NCBI GenBank assembly: GCA_036351435.1
Contig: JAZBPA010000042.1
Location: forward strand, 1-37,575
Origin: JAAUQA01 sp036351435
GTDB taxonomy: Bacteria > Pseudomonadota > Gammaproteobacteria > Competibacterales > Competibacteraceae
DNA length: 37,575 nucleotides
Reading direction: 5' to 3'
The notes under the pieces were generated by a model, which had not been told where the DNA came from, made no database searches, and saw only the letters and a program-made list of their open reading frames with translations. Made by a program: the position numbers and the translations under genes. The first letter of the stretch is position 1. Each line of letters starts with the position of its first letter. Shown in pieces: positions 23,553 to 32,978 of the stretch.

Positions 23553-24845
23553 TTAATCATCATGTTGAGTGGTTTCGGTGGCTTGATTCGGATGCATTAA
23601 AACGGTTTTAACGCGATTTCCCGAAATTTTGACGATTTCCACCTGATGTTGTTCCAACAATAGCTGAACTCCCGGTTCTGGGATATTTTCCAGATACTCC
23701 ATAATCAGCCCGTTCAGTGTTTTCGGCCCATCGGTGGGCAAATCCCAATTAAGAGTTCGGTTCAGAGTACGTACACTGGTGCTCCCATCTACCAGATAGC
23801 CGCCGTCTTCCTGACGGGCAATTTTCTGATTTACCGCCAGAGGATCGGTGGTAAATTCACCAACGATTTCCTCCAATATGTCTTCCACGGTGATTAGCCC
23901 CAAGATGTCTCCATATTCATCCACAACGAGGCCGGTGTGGCGACGCTGTTGCTGAAAATTTAACAACTGTCTGTTCAGTGATGCGCCTTCGGGAACAAAG
24001 TAAGGATCGTGAATAAGCGCCCGCAGCTCGGGCAGACCAAAGTCAGGCTGTTTGATCATCAGATTCACCACTTCGCGTAGCTGTAGAAAACCGATGACAT
24101 GATCAATGTGATCGTTATATACGAGCAAGCGACTGTAGGGCGTCGAAGTCAATTGGCTAATGATCTCTTCCCAAGGCGCGTTCAGATCAATGCCTTTCAA
24201 TTCATTGCGCGGCACCATGACATCATTAACACTGACTTCTTCTAAATCCAGGATACTGAGTAGCATGTTCTGGTGACGTTTGGGAATCATCACCCCCGAT
24301 TCCATAACCACGGTACGCAATTCCTCAGGACTCAGCGGTTGCTGCTCAGGGTCGGCGTTGGTGACCCCGAAAACTCGCAGCAGGGTATTGGCAACTCCGT
24401 TGATTGCCCAGACCAGGGGATACAACAGTTTCAATAGCGGTGCCAAAATCACCGAAGCGGGGTAAGCGATGCGTTCCGGGTGTAAAGCAGCCAAGGTTTT
24501 GGGAGCGACTTCGCTGAAGATCAGCAACACCAGGGTCAGTAGCAGAGCAGCTATGGGGATACCGGCATCGTCCAGCAATCGAATGGCAATCACCGTGGCA
24601 ATAGAAGAAGCCAGAATATTGACAAAATTATTGCCCAGTAAAATAAGACCAATCAGCCGATCTGGACGCGCCAGCAGTTTGCTGACTCGTTGAGCGGCGC
24701 TCTCGCCTTTTTTAGCTTGATGCCGCAGGCGATAACGATTCAACGCCATCAGCCCGGTTTCGGAACTGGAAAAGAAAGCGGAGAGACCGATTAATATGAC
24801 CAGTACACCAAATAAAACACCCAGGGGGATATCATTCAAAAACAA
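23553..24845 (-). CDS. CNNM/CorC-family membrane protein (CorB/YfjD-like, HlyC/CorC)
   Basis: This 430-residue protein has an N-terminal CNNM membrane domain (about 1-175, four hydrophobic segments; SAFFSSSETGLMALNRYRLRH is the hallmark at about 22-42). A CBS pair (about 205-325) and a C-terminal CorC/HlyC domain (about 340-420) follow. The family is linked to magnesium or cobalt efflux. No ATG exists near the expected start; GAGG on the minus strand precedes TTG at 24845 (4 nt) and TTG at 24839 (10 nt), so a TTG start is called. It is downstream of a ypjD-like gene, as in E. coli. Confidence 0.92.
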   Translation of the reverse strand: MFLNDIPLGVLFGVLVILIGLSAFFSSSETGLMALNRYRLRHQAKKGESAAQRVSKLLARPDRLIGLILLGNNFVNILASSIATVIAIRLLDDAGIPIAALLLTLVLLIFSEVAPKTLAALHPERIAYPASVILAPLLKLLYPLVWAINGVANTLLRVFGVTNADPEQQPLSPEELRTVVMESGVMIPKRHQNMLLSILDLEEVSVNDVMVPRNELKGIDLNAPWEEIISQLTSTPYSRLLVYNDHIDHVIGFLQLREVVNLMIKQPDFGLPELRALIHDPYFVPEGASLNRQLLNFQQQRRHTGLVVDEYGDILGLITVEDILEEIVGEFTTDPLAVNQKIARQEDGGYLVDGSTSVRTLNRTLNWDLPTDGPKTLNGLIMEYLENIPEPGVQLLLEQHQVEIVKISGNRVKTVLMHPNQATETTQHDD

Positions 24846-24925
24846 ATTACCTCAAAGAGGCCGATTGGCCACGATTCCATGATTTCCTTTTAAGATTATT
24901 CAGTCCCGCCTGTCAAGCTAACCAA

Positions 24926-25735
24926 TTAACGTTGCAAAACCAGTTCCAATACCAGTTTGCTACCAAAATAGGCTAACGCCAACGTGGCGAAGCCGCTCAA
25001 CGTCCAGCCAATAGCGGTGCGCCCACGCCAGCCTGAACGCCAGCGTCCCCATAATAGAATCCCAAATACTGCCCAAGCAGCGATCGACAGCACAGTTTTG
25101 TGCACCAGATGTTGCGCAAAAATGTCTTCCAAAAATAACAGCCCGCTAAGCAGAGCGAGGCTCAGCAACACGAAACCGATGCCGATCATCTGAAACAGCA
25201 GAGTTTCCATGGTAGTGAGTGGCGGAATGCCGCGGACAAACCCCCCCGGTTGACGATTACGCAATCGACGGTCCTGAATAGCCAACAGAATCGCCTGCAC
25301 AGCCGCCAAGGTTAGAATGGAATAAGCCAAGATAGAGATTAGAATATGGACTTCCAACGGCCACTGGGCACTATCAGCGACGATGCGTTCGGAAGCGAAT
25401 GACAACCCCATGAGCACGGTTAACGCACTAAAGGGTAATAAAATAATCCCGAGAGTTTCCACCGGACGGACCAAAGCTGTCAGCAACAGTACCACCGCCA
25501 CCAGCCAACCGGTAAGCGACAAGGCATTAAAAAAACCTAAATTGATACCCTCGGAATGCAGCAGTGCGGGAAACAAAATCAAGGCATGGAGCAATACTGC
25601 TCCCCAACCGAGCGTTAATAAGCCGGTTTTGCCCCATATTTGCCCCAATCCGGCCTGCGACAAACGCATCCCTAGCAAGCCGCCGGTGACGATATAAAGC
25701 AGGGCAGCTAGACTGCCAACCGCAACGATGTACAT
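24926..25735 (-). CDS. ypjD: cytochrome c assembly-type inner membrane protein (YpjD/CcsA-like)
   Basis: This 269-residue polytopic protein has about eight hydrophobic segments and belongs to the CcsA/CcmC/HemX-like superfamily. A WxWG-type haem-handling motif is not obvious; the conserved parts are histidines in the membrane segments (LHALILFPALLH, VHILISILAYS, HLVHKTVLS). In E. coli ypjD stands beside ffh and the corB-like yfjD, and the same trio occurs here: divergent from ffh and 80 bp upstream of the CNNM gene. The function of YpjD is not established; a link to haem or cytochrome maturation is by family only. Confidence 0.88.
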   Translation of the reverse strand: MYIVAVGSLAALLYIVTGGLLGMRLSQAGLGQIWGKTGLLTLGWGAVLLHALILFPALLHSEGINLGFFNALSLTGWLVAVVLLLTALVRPVETLGIILLPFSALTVLMGLSFASERIVADSAQWPLEVHILISILAYSILTLAAVQAILLAIQDRRLRNRQPGGFVRGIPPLTTMETLLFQMIGIGFVLLSLALLSGLLFLEDIFAQHLVHKTVLSIAAWAVFGILLWGRWRSGWRGRTAIGWTLSGFATLALAYFGSKLVLELVLQR

Positions 25736-25950
25736 AAAACCTACCCTTTCCCATAGCCAGAGGGATTAACAGTGTGCAATCCTAAAGTAGCACTTGCTGG
25801 CTTGCTTGTGTCTATTCTGGCAAAGTCTGTAAGCGTTTTCTGCAGCCTAGTTGGTTTTACTGCTGAATGGGTGATTATTTAGCGGACTGCACCGCTGCAA
25901 TCAGGCCACCTTGATACGAATACTGCCGTTTTAGAATCAGGATTAATGCC

Positions 25951-27321
25951 ATGTTTGAAAATCTAAGCGACCGCTTACTGCGCACCCTCAAAGATTTGCG
26001 AGGGCAAGGACGTTTAACCGAAGCTAACATCAAGGACGCTCTGCGAGAAGTCCGTATGGCCCTGTTGGAGGCAGACGTTGCGTTGCCGATGGTGCGGGCA
26101 TTTATCAACGATGTGCGAGAACGCGCAGTCGGCCAGGAAGTCATGCAAAGCCTGACTCCAGGTCAAGTGCTGGTCAAGATCGTCAAGGAAGAATTAGTCA
26201 AGCTCATGGGGGAGGCCAATGAAGAGCTGAATTTGCGTGCTCAGCCACCCGCTGTAGTGCTGCTCGCCGGTTTACAAGGTTCGGGTAAAACCACCACCGT
26301 CGCCAAACTGGCGCGTTGGTTAAAAGAAAGCAAACAGAAAAAAGTATTAGTGACCAGTTGCGACGTCTACCGACCGGCGGCTATCGCGCAATTAGAAACC
26401 TTGGCCGGACAAGTCGGCGTTGGATTCCATCCCAGCGAACCCAGTCAGCTACCGGTTGACATCGCTCGGCTAGCCCAAGAACAAGCCCGGCAGCAGATGA
26501 TGGATGTATTGATCGTCGATACGGCTGGCCGTCTTCACATTGATGAAGACATGATGGCTGAGATTAAAGCCGTGCACAGTCAGCTGAATCCGGTAGAGAC
26601 CTTGTTTGTGGTGGACAGCATGACCGGCCAAGATGCTGCCAATACCGCCAAAGCGTTTGACGAAGCGTTGCCACTGACCGGCGTGGTGCTCACTAAAACC
26701 GATGGTGACGCACGCGGGGGCGCGGCGCTATCAATACGCCATATTACCGGCAAACCCATCAAGTTTTTAGGCGTAGGCGAGAAAGTCGCTGCGTTGGAAC
26801 CCTTCCACCCGGAGCGAGTGGCCTCGCGCATTTTGGGTATGGGCGATGTGCTCAGTTTGGTGGAAGAAATGGAACGCAAGGTGGATCGGGAAAAAACTGA
26901 AAAACTTGCCGCAAAAATGAAAAAAGGCAAGGGCTTCGATCTGGAAGACTTTCGCGTTCAGATGGAGCAAATGCTCAGTATGGGCGGACTTGCCAGTCTA
27001 TTGGAAAAGATGCCGGGCGTGGCGGAATTACCGAAGGCCGTCAAACAGCAAGCGGACGACAAACAAGTTAAACGCTTGGTGGCTATCATCAATTCAATGA
27101 CCCCGCAGGAAAAGCGTTTTCCCAATATCATCAAAGGCTCGCGCAAACGTCGAATCGCCAACGGCTCCGGCACCCAAATCCAGGAGGTCAACAAACTGCT
27201 CAAGCAGTTCGAGCAAGCTCAAAAGATGATGAAAAAAGGTGGTCTCGCCAAGATGATGCGTGGCTTACAGGGGCGTTTCCCTGGCGGTGGCGGGATGCCG
27301 CCGATGCCGCCAATGCGGTAG
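25951..27321 (+). CDS. ffh: signal recognition particle protein Ffh
   Basis: This 456-residue SRP54 GTPase binds signal sequences and 4.5S RNA and docks with FtsY. The N domain covers about 1-90. The G domain has G1 GLQGSGKT at 107-114, the DVYRPAAI box, DTAGRLH and TKTDGDARGG. A methionine-rich M domain runs from about 300 and ends in a Gly/Pro/Met tail (FPGGGGMPPMPPM). AGGA at 25939-25942 precedes the ATG by 8 nt. The rpsP-rimM-trmD-rplS genes that usually follow ffh are missing, so synteny breaks after this gene. Confidence 0.98.
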   Translation: MFENLSDRLLRTLKDLRGQGRLTEANIKDALREVRMALLEADVALPMVRAFINDVRERAVGQEVMQSLTPGQVLVKIVKEELVKLMGEANEELNLRAQPPAVVLLAGLQGSGKTTTVAKLARWLKESKQKKVLVTSCDVYRPAAIAQLETLAGQVGVGFHPSEPSQLPVDIARLAQEQARQQMMDVLIVDTAGRLHIDEDMMAEIKAVHSQLNPVETLFVVDSMTGQDAANTAKAFDEALPLTGVVLTKTDGDARGGAALSIRHITGKPIKFLGVGEKVAALEPFHPERVASRILGMGDVLSLVEEMERKVDREKTEKLAAKMKKGKGFDLEDFRVQMEQMLSMGGLASLLEKMPGVAELPKAVKQQADDKQVKRLVAIINSMTPQEKRFPNIIKGSRKRRIANGSGTQIQEVNKLLKQFEQAQKMMKKGGLAKMMRGLQGRFPGGGGMPPMPPMR

Positions 27322-27623
27322 GCCCATATTGACTGGGGGATCAGCAACCATAAAATTTATGCGCTAATTCCACTTGGATCACAATGTTCCCGAATTTGGA
27401 CCTACCAATCCACCCACAATACCCTATTCTATTTAAAGGAATCTTGAATTATTCTTCACTATTCAGACCGAGCTTTCCTATCGCCTACTAACATCAATGC
27501 AACGCTCATGAATTATCGAAGTGGAACACGGTAATTTCTTGAGCGCCAGACAGTTGGCCTTTCTCTCCACAGCGCTTTAGGGCAGTCACCGCTAATCCAC
27601 AAAAAAGCCCAAGAGAGGGTTTT
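27322..27623. other. 302-bp intergenic stretch between ffh and the DASS transporter
   Basis: I found no convincing gene, terminator hairpin or RNA here. The stretch is more AT-rich than its surroundings and ends in a purine-rich ribosome binding site (GAGAGG, about 27613-27618) for the transporter. The transporter promoter should lie inside, but no box pair with good spacing stood out. Confidence 0.6.
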
Positions 27624-29090
27624 ATGGCAAATACCACGCAGCCGGCAACACCCCCTACTGAAAAACCCCTATCGGACGATAGCCTGATACCGGCCAAGCT
27701 GATACCACTTATCATCACGGTGTGCGTTGGCGTTGCCATCTGGTTTTCTCCTCCACCGGAGGGGGTCGATCAGAAAGCTTGGCAATTATTGGCGATATTC
27801 ATCGCCACCATCGTCGGCATCATCGCCAAACCTCTACCGATGGGTGCGGTTGCCATCATTGGCATTTGCGTCACTGCGCTTACGGGTACACTGGCCATCG
27901 GTGACTCGTTGAGCGGGTTCGGTAACACCGTGGTCTGGCTTATCGCCGTCGCATTTTTCGTTTCGCGCGCCTTTATCAAAACGGGGTTAGGCGCTCGGGT
28001 TGGCTATATGTTTATGCGTAAGCTAGGCAGAAAGAGTCTCGGCTTGGCCTATGGCATGGCAGCGACGGATTTAGTGCTGGCACCCGCTATGCCCAGTAAT
28101 ACTGCTCGCGCGGGCGGTGTGGTCTACCCTCTGGTAAGGTCGGTCGCCATGGCCTACGGCAGTGCGCCGGATGATGGAACCAACCGCGAAATCGGCGCCT
28201 TTCTGATCAAGAATTCTTATCAAGTGACCGTCATAACTAGCGCGATGTTCATGACGGCCATGGCAGCCAATCCATTAGCAGCTCAGTTAGCAGGAGATTT
28301 GGGCGTTAAGCTGAACTGGGGAAGTTGGGCTTTGGCCGCTCTGGTACCGGGATTAATCAGTCTATTGGTCATTCCCTGGTTTATCTACACAGTGTACCCG
28401 CCCAAAATCAAAGAAACCCCTGCCGCTAGCCAGATGGCTAGCGATAAACTCAATGAAATGGGAAAGATGAAGTCCGCCGAATGGGTGACTTTAGGGGTGT
28501 TCTTTCTGCTATTGATACTATGGATCTTTGGTGATCTGTTAGGCGTTCACAGCACGACCGCCGCCCTCGTTGGTTTTAGTGTACTGCTATTGAGCGGTGC
28601 ACTCAGTTGGCAGGATATTCTCGATGAAAAAGGGGCTTGGGATACCTTAGTCTGGTTCGCATCACTGGTAATGATGGCTACATTTCTCAACAAATTAGGT
28701 TTCATCCCCTGGTTTGGAGAAATTGTAGGCGCACAAGTAAGTGGTATCGAATGGACTACGGCGTTTCTGATCTTAGGTATTGTTTACTTCTACAGTCATT
28801 ATCTGTTCGCCAGCCAAACAGCCCATATTAGCGCCATGTACGCTTCGTTCCTGACCGTTGCGATTGCCGTCGGCACTCCACCGGTCTTGGCGGCGCTGGT
28901 GCTGGCCTTCTTCAGCAATTTGTTCGCCAGTATCACCCACTACGCCGCCGGTCCTGCGCCTGTACTGTTTGGGTCGGGGTATGTCCCCATGGGAGTATGG
29001 TGGGGACTGGGTGGTGCTATCAGTGTTATCAATATTCTTATATGGGTGCTTATTGGCGGAGCCTGGTGGAAAGTTCTTGGCTTATGGTAA
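27624..29090 (+). CDS. DASS-family (SLC13) dicarboxylate/anion transporter
   Basis: This 488-residue membrane protein has about 12 hydrophobic segments and follows the divalent anion:sodium symporter family pattern. It shows the APAMPSNTARAGGVVYPL substrate/Na+ motif at about 151-168, a second repeat around VWFASLVMMATFLNKLGF, and the typical WWGLGG...WWKVLGLW end. Sequence flavour is that of the 2-oxoglutarate/malate or CitT-like antiporters, so C4- or C5-dicarboxylates are likely substrates; the precise one cannot be read. It stands alone between ffh and a convergent esterase. Confidence 0.92.
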   Translation: MANTTQPATPPTEKPLSDDSLIPAKLIPLIITVCVGVAIWFSPPPEGVDQKAWQLLAIFIATIVGIIAKPLPMGAVAIIGICVTALTGTLAIGDSLSGFGNTVVWLIAVAFFVSRAFIKTGLGARVGYMFMRKLGRKSLGLAYGMAATDLVLAPAMPSNTARAGGVVYPLVRSVAMAYGSAPDDGTNREIGAFLIKNSYQVTVITSAMFMTAMAANPLAAQLAGDLGVKLNWGSWALAALVPGLISLLVIPWFIYTVYPPKIKETPAASQMASDKLNEMGKMKSAEWVTLGVFFLLLILWIFGDLLGVHSTTAALVGFSVLLLSGALSWQDILDEKGAWDTLVWFASLVMMATFLNKLGFIPWFGEIVGAQVSGIEWTTAFLILGIVYFYSHYLFASQTAHISAMYASFLTVAIAVGTPPVLAALVLAFFSNLFASITHYAAGPAPVLFGSGYVPMGVWWGLGGAISVINILIWVLIGGAWWKVLGLW

Positions 29091-29102
29091 CCACTGACAA
29101 AC

Positions 29103-29125
29103 TCGGGCGCTGTTTCAGCGCCCGA
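29103..29125. terminator. 10-bp perfect hairpin between convergent genes
   Basis: TCGGGCGCTG (29103-29112) pairs perfectly with CAGCGCCCGA (29116-29125) around a TTT loop. It starts 12 bp after the transporter stop and sits 11 bp before the esterase stop, so it probably ends transcription from both sides. Confidence 0.75.
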
Positions 29126-29136
29126 TACCACCAGTT

Positions 29137-29805
29137 TTAATTCAACACGCTCTGCAACCACTCCGCTACGGCTTGAATCTCTTCCAAATTAACCTCGTGC
29201 CCCATATCGTACTCATGTCGGTCTAGCTGATAGCCAAGCGATTCCAGCTGCTCTGCGGTCATGCGGCCATAATGGATTGGAATAACATCATCGTAACGCC
29301 CGTGCGCCAGGAAAATAGGAATGTTCTGATTGGCCGGATGGCGTTCAGCTTCCAACGTTTTAGCCAATGGAATGTAACAAGATAACGCCAGAATACCGGC
29401 CAGCGGTTCCGCATAGCGCAAACCGGTGTGCAGGGCGATGGCACCGCCTTGGGAAAAACCGGCCAGAATAATGCGATTAGCTGGAATCCCCCGTGCTTTT
29501 TCCCGTTCAATCAGCTCCATCAGGATTTGCTCGGATTCGCGCACCCCGGCCGGGTCTTCAACACGTGGTATATCCATGCCGAGAATATCGTACCAGGCCC
29601 GCATTTCCATCCCGCCATTGACGGTTACCGGGCGAATCGGCGCATTAGGAAAGATAAAGCGCAATCCCAATTCCGGCGGTATCTGCAGATGCGGAACGAT
29701 AGGTTCGAAGTCGCGCGCATCAGCGCCTAAACCGTGCAGCCAGATAATGGCCGATTTTGCTGTGCCTTGCGGCTCGATTTCCAAGGTAGTGGTTTCAGCG
29801 CTCAT
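29137..29805 (-). CDS. carboxylesterase / phospholipase-type alpha/beta hydrolase
   Basis: This 222-residue hydrolase is close to the small cytosolic carboxylesterases such as Pseudomonas EstB. The oxyanion motif WLHGLGADARDF is at 22-33. The nucleophile Ser118 lies in GFSQGG, Asp172 in HGRYDDVIP and His203 in DMGHEV, giving a complete triad. The start MSAETTTLEI at 29805 matches family length and has a GAGAG upstream. The frame is open 58 codons further and by chance includes a hydrophobic run resembling a signal peptide, but that extension is not typical. Substrate unknown. Confidence 0.92.
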   Translation of the reverse strand: MSAETTTLEIEPQGTAKSAIIWLHGLGADARDFEPIVPHLQIPPELGLRFIFPNAPIRPVTVNGGMEMRAWYDILGMDIPRVEDPAGVRESEQILMELIEREKARGIPANRIILAGFSQGGAIALHTGLRYAEPLAGILALSCYIPLAKTLEAERHPANQNIPIFLAHGRYDDVIPIHYGRMTAEQLESLGYQLDRHEYDMGHEVNLEEIQAVAEWLQSVLN

Positions 29806-30090
29806 CAGACTCTCTATGGGTTGAAGCAATAAAAACAGTAGCACAATAGCTGTAATCAGTCGGCAATGTCGACTACAGCGATAAAAGGCACTGCTCAATG
29901 GCCATGCTGAATCACCGTGTAATCTACTCAAGATTGAGATCCTCCAATTCAGCGATGAATGTTCAGGCAAACACACCATTCACTAGCCCGAAACAGGCTG
30001 GAATCAAACGCTCAATAGCTCAGCTGTTCTACCATCCGAAAGCAGTATACTGTCGTCTCACAACCAAGTACCAAGAACTTTGAATCTCCG

Positions 30091-32379
30091 ATGGCCATCT
30101 CCTTCGCTAGCCAACACACCGCCTCTTTTCCTCCCTTGCTACGCCAACTAGGCGGTTCAGTCCTGGTCTCTACTTATCAAGCAGGACAATTGATCATTCT
30201 GCGCGATCAGGGCAGCGAATCGTTGAATACTCACTTCTGCGCCTTCGACAAACCGATGGGTCTAGTCGCTGATCCTGAAAAATTGGTCGTCGGCACCGGT
30301 TTTCAAGTGTGGGAACTGCGCAATTTGCCCGCTGTTGCGCCCAAAGTCGAACCGCTTAACCGGCATGATGCCTGTTATCTGCCGCGACAAGTGCATGTGA
30401 CCGGCGACATTGATATTCACGAGATGGCTTTCGGTGAGGGCGACGAGCTATGGTTGGTCAATACCCGCTTGTCTTGTTTGTGTACGCTGGACAAAGCCTA
30501 TAGCGTCGTGCCGCGCTGGCGCCCGCCGTTTGTCAGCGCTTACGATCTCACCGACCGGTGCCATTTGAATGGATTGGCCTTGAAGAACGGGAAACCGGCC
30601 TTTGTGACTGCTTTGGGTGCTACTGATGCCGCTGAAGGTTGGCGTGCCAATAAAGCCAAGGGTGGGGTACTCATGGAAGTGCCCAGTGGCCGCATCATCG
30701 CCGATTCTCTCTCCATGCCGCATTCCCCCCGTTGGCATGACAACCGACTTTGGTATCTGGAATCCGGTGCCGGACGGCTCTGTCAAGTCGATCCAGTCAA
30801 CGGTCGACAAGAAGTGATTGCCGAGTTACCGGGGTTTACCCGCGGTTTGGATTTTGTGGGTCGCTATGCGTTCGTGGGCTTATCGCAAGTCCGTGAGACT
30901 GCTGTGTTCAGCGGTTTACCGCTGACCGCACGGGTTGCCGACCGACAGTGCGGCGTCTGGGTAGTGGATACGGAACAGCGCCGGATCGTGGCCTGTGTGG
31001 TTTTTACCGGTGCAGTGCGGGAAATCTTCGCCGTACAGATTTTGCCTTGGCGGTTTCCCGCTTTGTTAGAAATGGGTGATGCCCTGGTGCGTTCGTCTTA
31101 TTCACTGCCCGACGAGGCATTACAAGAGATTGCGCCGATCGATCCTCTGCAAACACAACTGGAACAAGCCACTGCCATACACCGGCAGGGTGATTTCGAA
31201 CAGGCTATTTCCCGCTATCGGGAATTGCTCAACACCCGACCCGAACACCTGGCTGCCCGCTACCAGCTGGGTTTAGCGCTGGTGGATGCGGAGCGCTGGG
31301 CGGAAGCGGAAACGGAACTGTTGGAGGTTGTAACGCGTCACCCCCAACATGCCGAAGCACACAACAGTCTGGGCGTTAGTTTCATGGAGCGTATGGATGA
31401 CGACCGCGCGTTGCACCATTTCGAGCAGGCTATCGCCGCCGATCGTCAATATGCTATCGCCCACTTCAATCGCAGTTTGGCGCTACTGAAACGGGGAGAT
31501 TATCGACCAGGTTGGGAGGAATACGATTGGCGTTGGCAAATGCCGACTTTTACTCCTTTCGAGTGTCCACAGCCTTTGTGGGGAGGGGAAGACATTCACG
31601 ACAAAACTCTGTTAGTGCATAGCGAGCAAGGTCACGGTGATGCGATTCAATTTGCGCGTTTTCTGACCCTGGCTGCACAACGCTGCAAAAAACTCATTCT
31701 GGCCTGCACCGAACCGTTGCGGACCTTATTTACCGGCATCCCAGGCGTCGCTGAAACTCGCTTGGCTGGCTCTATTCCTCTCGATAGTTTCGATGTGTAT
31801 TGTCCTTTGCTCAGCCTGCCTCGGGCATTAGAGATCACGCTGGATAACCTGCCCGCACGCACGCCTTATCTTGCTGTTCCCGACCATATTAGCGTACCCA
31901 CTTTGGCAAACGACGGGCGTACGCGAGTCGGGCTGGTTTGGGCAGGCAGTCGCACGTACAAAAAAGATCATCACCGGTCCTGTTCCTTGGATCATCTCAT
32001 ACCGCTTTTCTCAGTTCCCAATATTGCTTGGTACGGTCTGCAAAAACCTTTGACGAGCGCCGAGAGCGGGTTACTAGAAACCCACTCAGTGCATAATCTG
32101 GAACCTGAGCTGACGGACTATGCCCGCACGGCGGCTTATATTCAGCAACTGGATTTGCTCATTAGCGTGGATACTTCTGTAGCCCATCTGGCTGGCTCAC
32201 TGGCTAAACCGGTGTGGGTCTTGTTGGCGCAAAATGCCGACTGGCGTTGGTTTCGAGAACGGGAAGACAGTCCCTGGTATCCAACCGTTAGATTGTTTCG
32301 GCAAGCGGCAACAAACGATTGGGCTGAGTTGGTTGAGCGGGTACGGTTGGTGTTATCGCAAGGTTTCAATTTGCAATAA
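30091..32379 (+). CDS. fusion protein: TIGR03032-like domain + TPR repeats + GT9-like glycosyltransferase domain
   Basis: This 762-residue protein has three parts. Residues about 10-345 read as a TIGR03032-type (DUF4915) module with repeated short beta-strand segments such as LVSTYQAGQLIIL, HFCAFDKPMGLV and MPHSPRWHDNRLWYLESG. Residues about 355-475 are three or so TPR units (ARYQLGLALVDAERWAEAE, AHNSLGVSFMERMDDDRAL, AHFNRSLALLKRGDY). Residues about 505-755 resemble the glycosyltransferase-9-like domain often fused to TPRs, with HSEQGHGDAIQFARF, GLVWAGS and ISVDTSVAHLAGSLAKPVW. There is no signal peptide. It lies directly upstream of exosortase H. Function is unknown; cytoplasmic glycosylation of an exported or sorted product is one reading. 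Confidence 0.88.
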   Translation: MAISFASQHTASFPPLLRQLGGSVLVSTYQAGQLIILRDQGSESLNTHFCAFDKPMGLVADPEKLVVGTGFQVWELRNLPAVAPKVEPLNRHDACYLPRQVHVTGDIDIHEMAFGEGDELWLVNTRLSCLCTLDKAYSVVPRWRPPFVSAYDLTDRCHLNGLALKNGKPAFVTALGATDAAEGWRANKAKGGVLMEVPSGRIIADSLSMPHSPRWHDNRLWYLESGAGRLCQVDPVNGRQEVIAELPGFTRGLDFVGRYAFVGLSQVRETAVFSGLPLTARVADRQCGVWVVDTEQRRIVACVVFTGAVREIFAVQILPWRFPALLEMGDALVRSSYSLPDEALQEIAPIDPLQTQLEQATAIHRQGDFEQAISRYRELLNTRPEHLAARYQLGLALVDAERWAEAETELLEVVTRHPQHAEAHNSLGVSFMERMDDDRALHHFEQAIAADRQYAIAHFNRSLALLKRGDYRPGWEEYDWRWQMPTFTPFECPQPLWGGEDIHDKTLLVHSEQGHGDAIQFARFLTLAAQRCKKLILACTEPLRTLFTGIPGVAETRLAGSIPLDSFDVYCPLLSLPRALEITLDNLPARTPYLAVPDHISVPTLANDGRTRVGLVWAGSRTYKKDHHRSCSLDHLIPLFSVPNIAWYGLQKPLTSAESGLLETHSVHNLEPELTDYARTAAYIQQLDLLISVDTSVAHLAGSLAKPVWVLLAQNADWRWFREREDSPWYPTVRLFRQAATNDWAELVERVRLVLSQGFNLQ

Positions 32380-32410
32380 ATCAGGAATTCATCAGGGCTT
32401 TAACCGATAA

Positions 32411-32430
32411 GCATTCTATGCATAGAATGC
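32411..32430. promoter_or_regulatory. perfect 20-bp palindrome upstream of exosortase H
   Basis: GCATTCTATG is followed immediately by its exact reverse complement CATAGAATGC. The dyad sits in the 83-bp gap between the fusion gene and xrtH, 32 bp before the preferred xrtH start. Size and perfection fit an operator for a dimeric regulator; a cruciform or mRNA hairpin is an alternative, though a zero-nucleotide loop disfavours a stable RNA hairpin. Confidence 0.55.
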
Positions 32431-32462
32431 AATCAATTGTCGGCAGAGGTTCATATTCCATC

Positions 32463-32978
32463 ATGACTCAACCCCTCAAGCGTATCCTGTTGTTCTGTGG
32501 GCTGTTAGTTTTTCTGTTTGCCGCAGAGCTGGCAGAACCTGTGCAAGTGGGTCTCATCGAACCGTTCACTGCGCTTATCGCGAAAATCAGCGCTTCGCTG
32601 ATACAACTATTCGACAGCAGCGTCACTTCTCAAGGTATCGTGATCCGAGATACTGAAAATAACGCGGCTGTCGCCATACAGCCGGGCTGTAACGGGGTTG
32701 AAGCTATGATCGTCCTGACTGCCGCGGTGCTCGCCTGCCCCGCGCCTTGGATATACAGAGCAATAGGATTGTTAATCGGCTTTTTAGCCATACAGGCGCT
32801 CAATCTGGTGCGTATTATCAGTCTGTTTTATCTGTTGCAATGGAATCAGACGTTCTTCGAGTGGGCGCACCTTTATTTATGGCAAGCGCTAATCATTTTG
32901 GATGCGCTAATCGTGTTCGTCCTATGGTTGCGCATGCTACCTCCAGAGCCTTATCCGCCGACTGAAGCCCATGCCTGA
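32463..32978 (+). CDS. xrtH: exosortase H
   Basis: This 171-residue polytopic transpeptidase-like enzyme cleaves and sorts exported proteins carrying a C-terminal sorting tail. The exosortase triad is complete: Cys76 in QPGCNGVEAMIVL, Arg117 in ALNLVRIISLFYL and His136 in WAHLYLWQAL. The short length and the CNGVEAMIVL wording match the XrtH subfamily, whose partners carry an IPTLxxWG-type tail. The frame is open from an ATG at 32418, inside the palindrome, but MTQPLKRILL at 32463 fits the family; no close ribosome binding site decides it. It overlaps the next gene by 8 bp. No IPTLxxWG-tailed protein is encoded in the window. Confidence 0.9.
   Translation: MTQPLKRILLFCGLLVFLFAAELAEPVQVGLIEPFTALIAKISASLIQLFDSSVTSQGIVIRDTENNAAVAIQPGCNGVEAMIVLTAAVLACPAPWIYRAIGLLIGFLAIQALNLVRIISLFYLLQWNQTFFEWAHLYLWQALIILDALIVFVLWLRMLPPEPYPPTEAHA

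Noticed and set aside
29806..29979. Signal-peptide-bearing longer form of the carboxylesterase
   Set aside because: The hydrophobic run LITAIVLLFLLLQPIESL looks like a signal, but related esterases start at MSAETTTLEI and are cytosolic; the preceding residues are arginine/cysteine-rich without family likeness.
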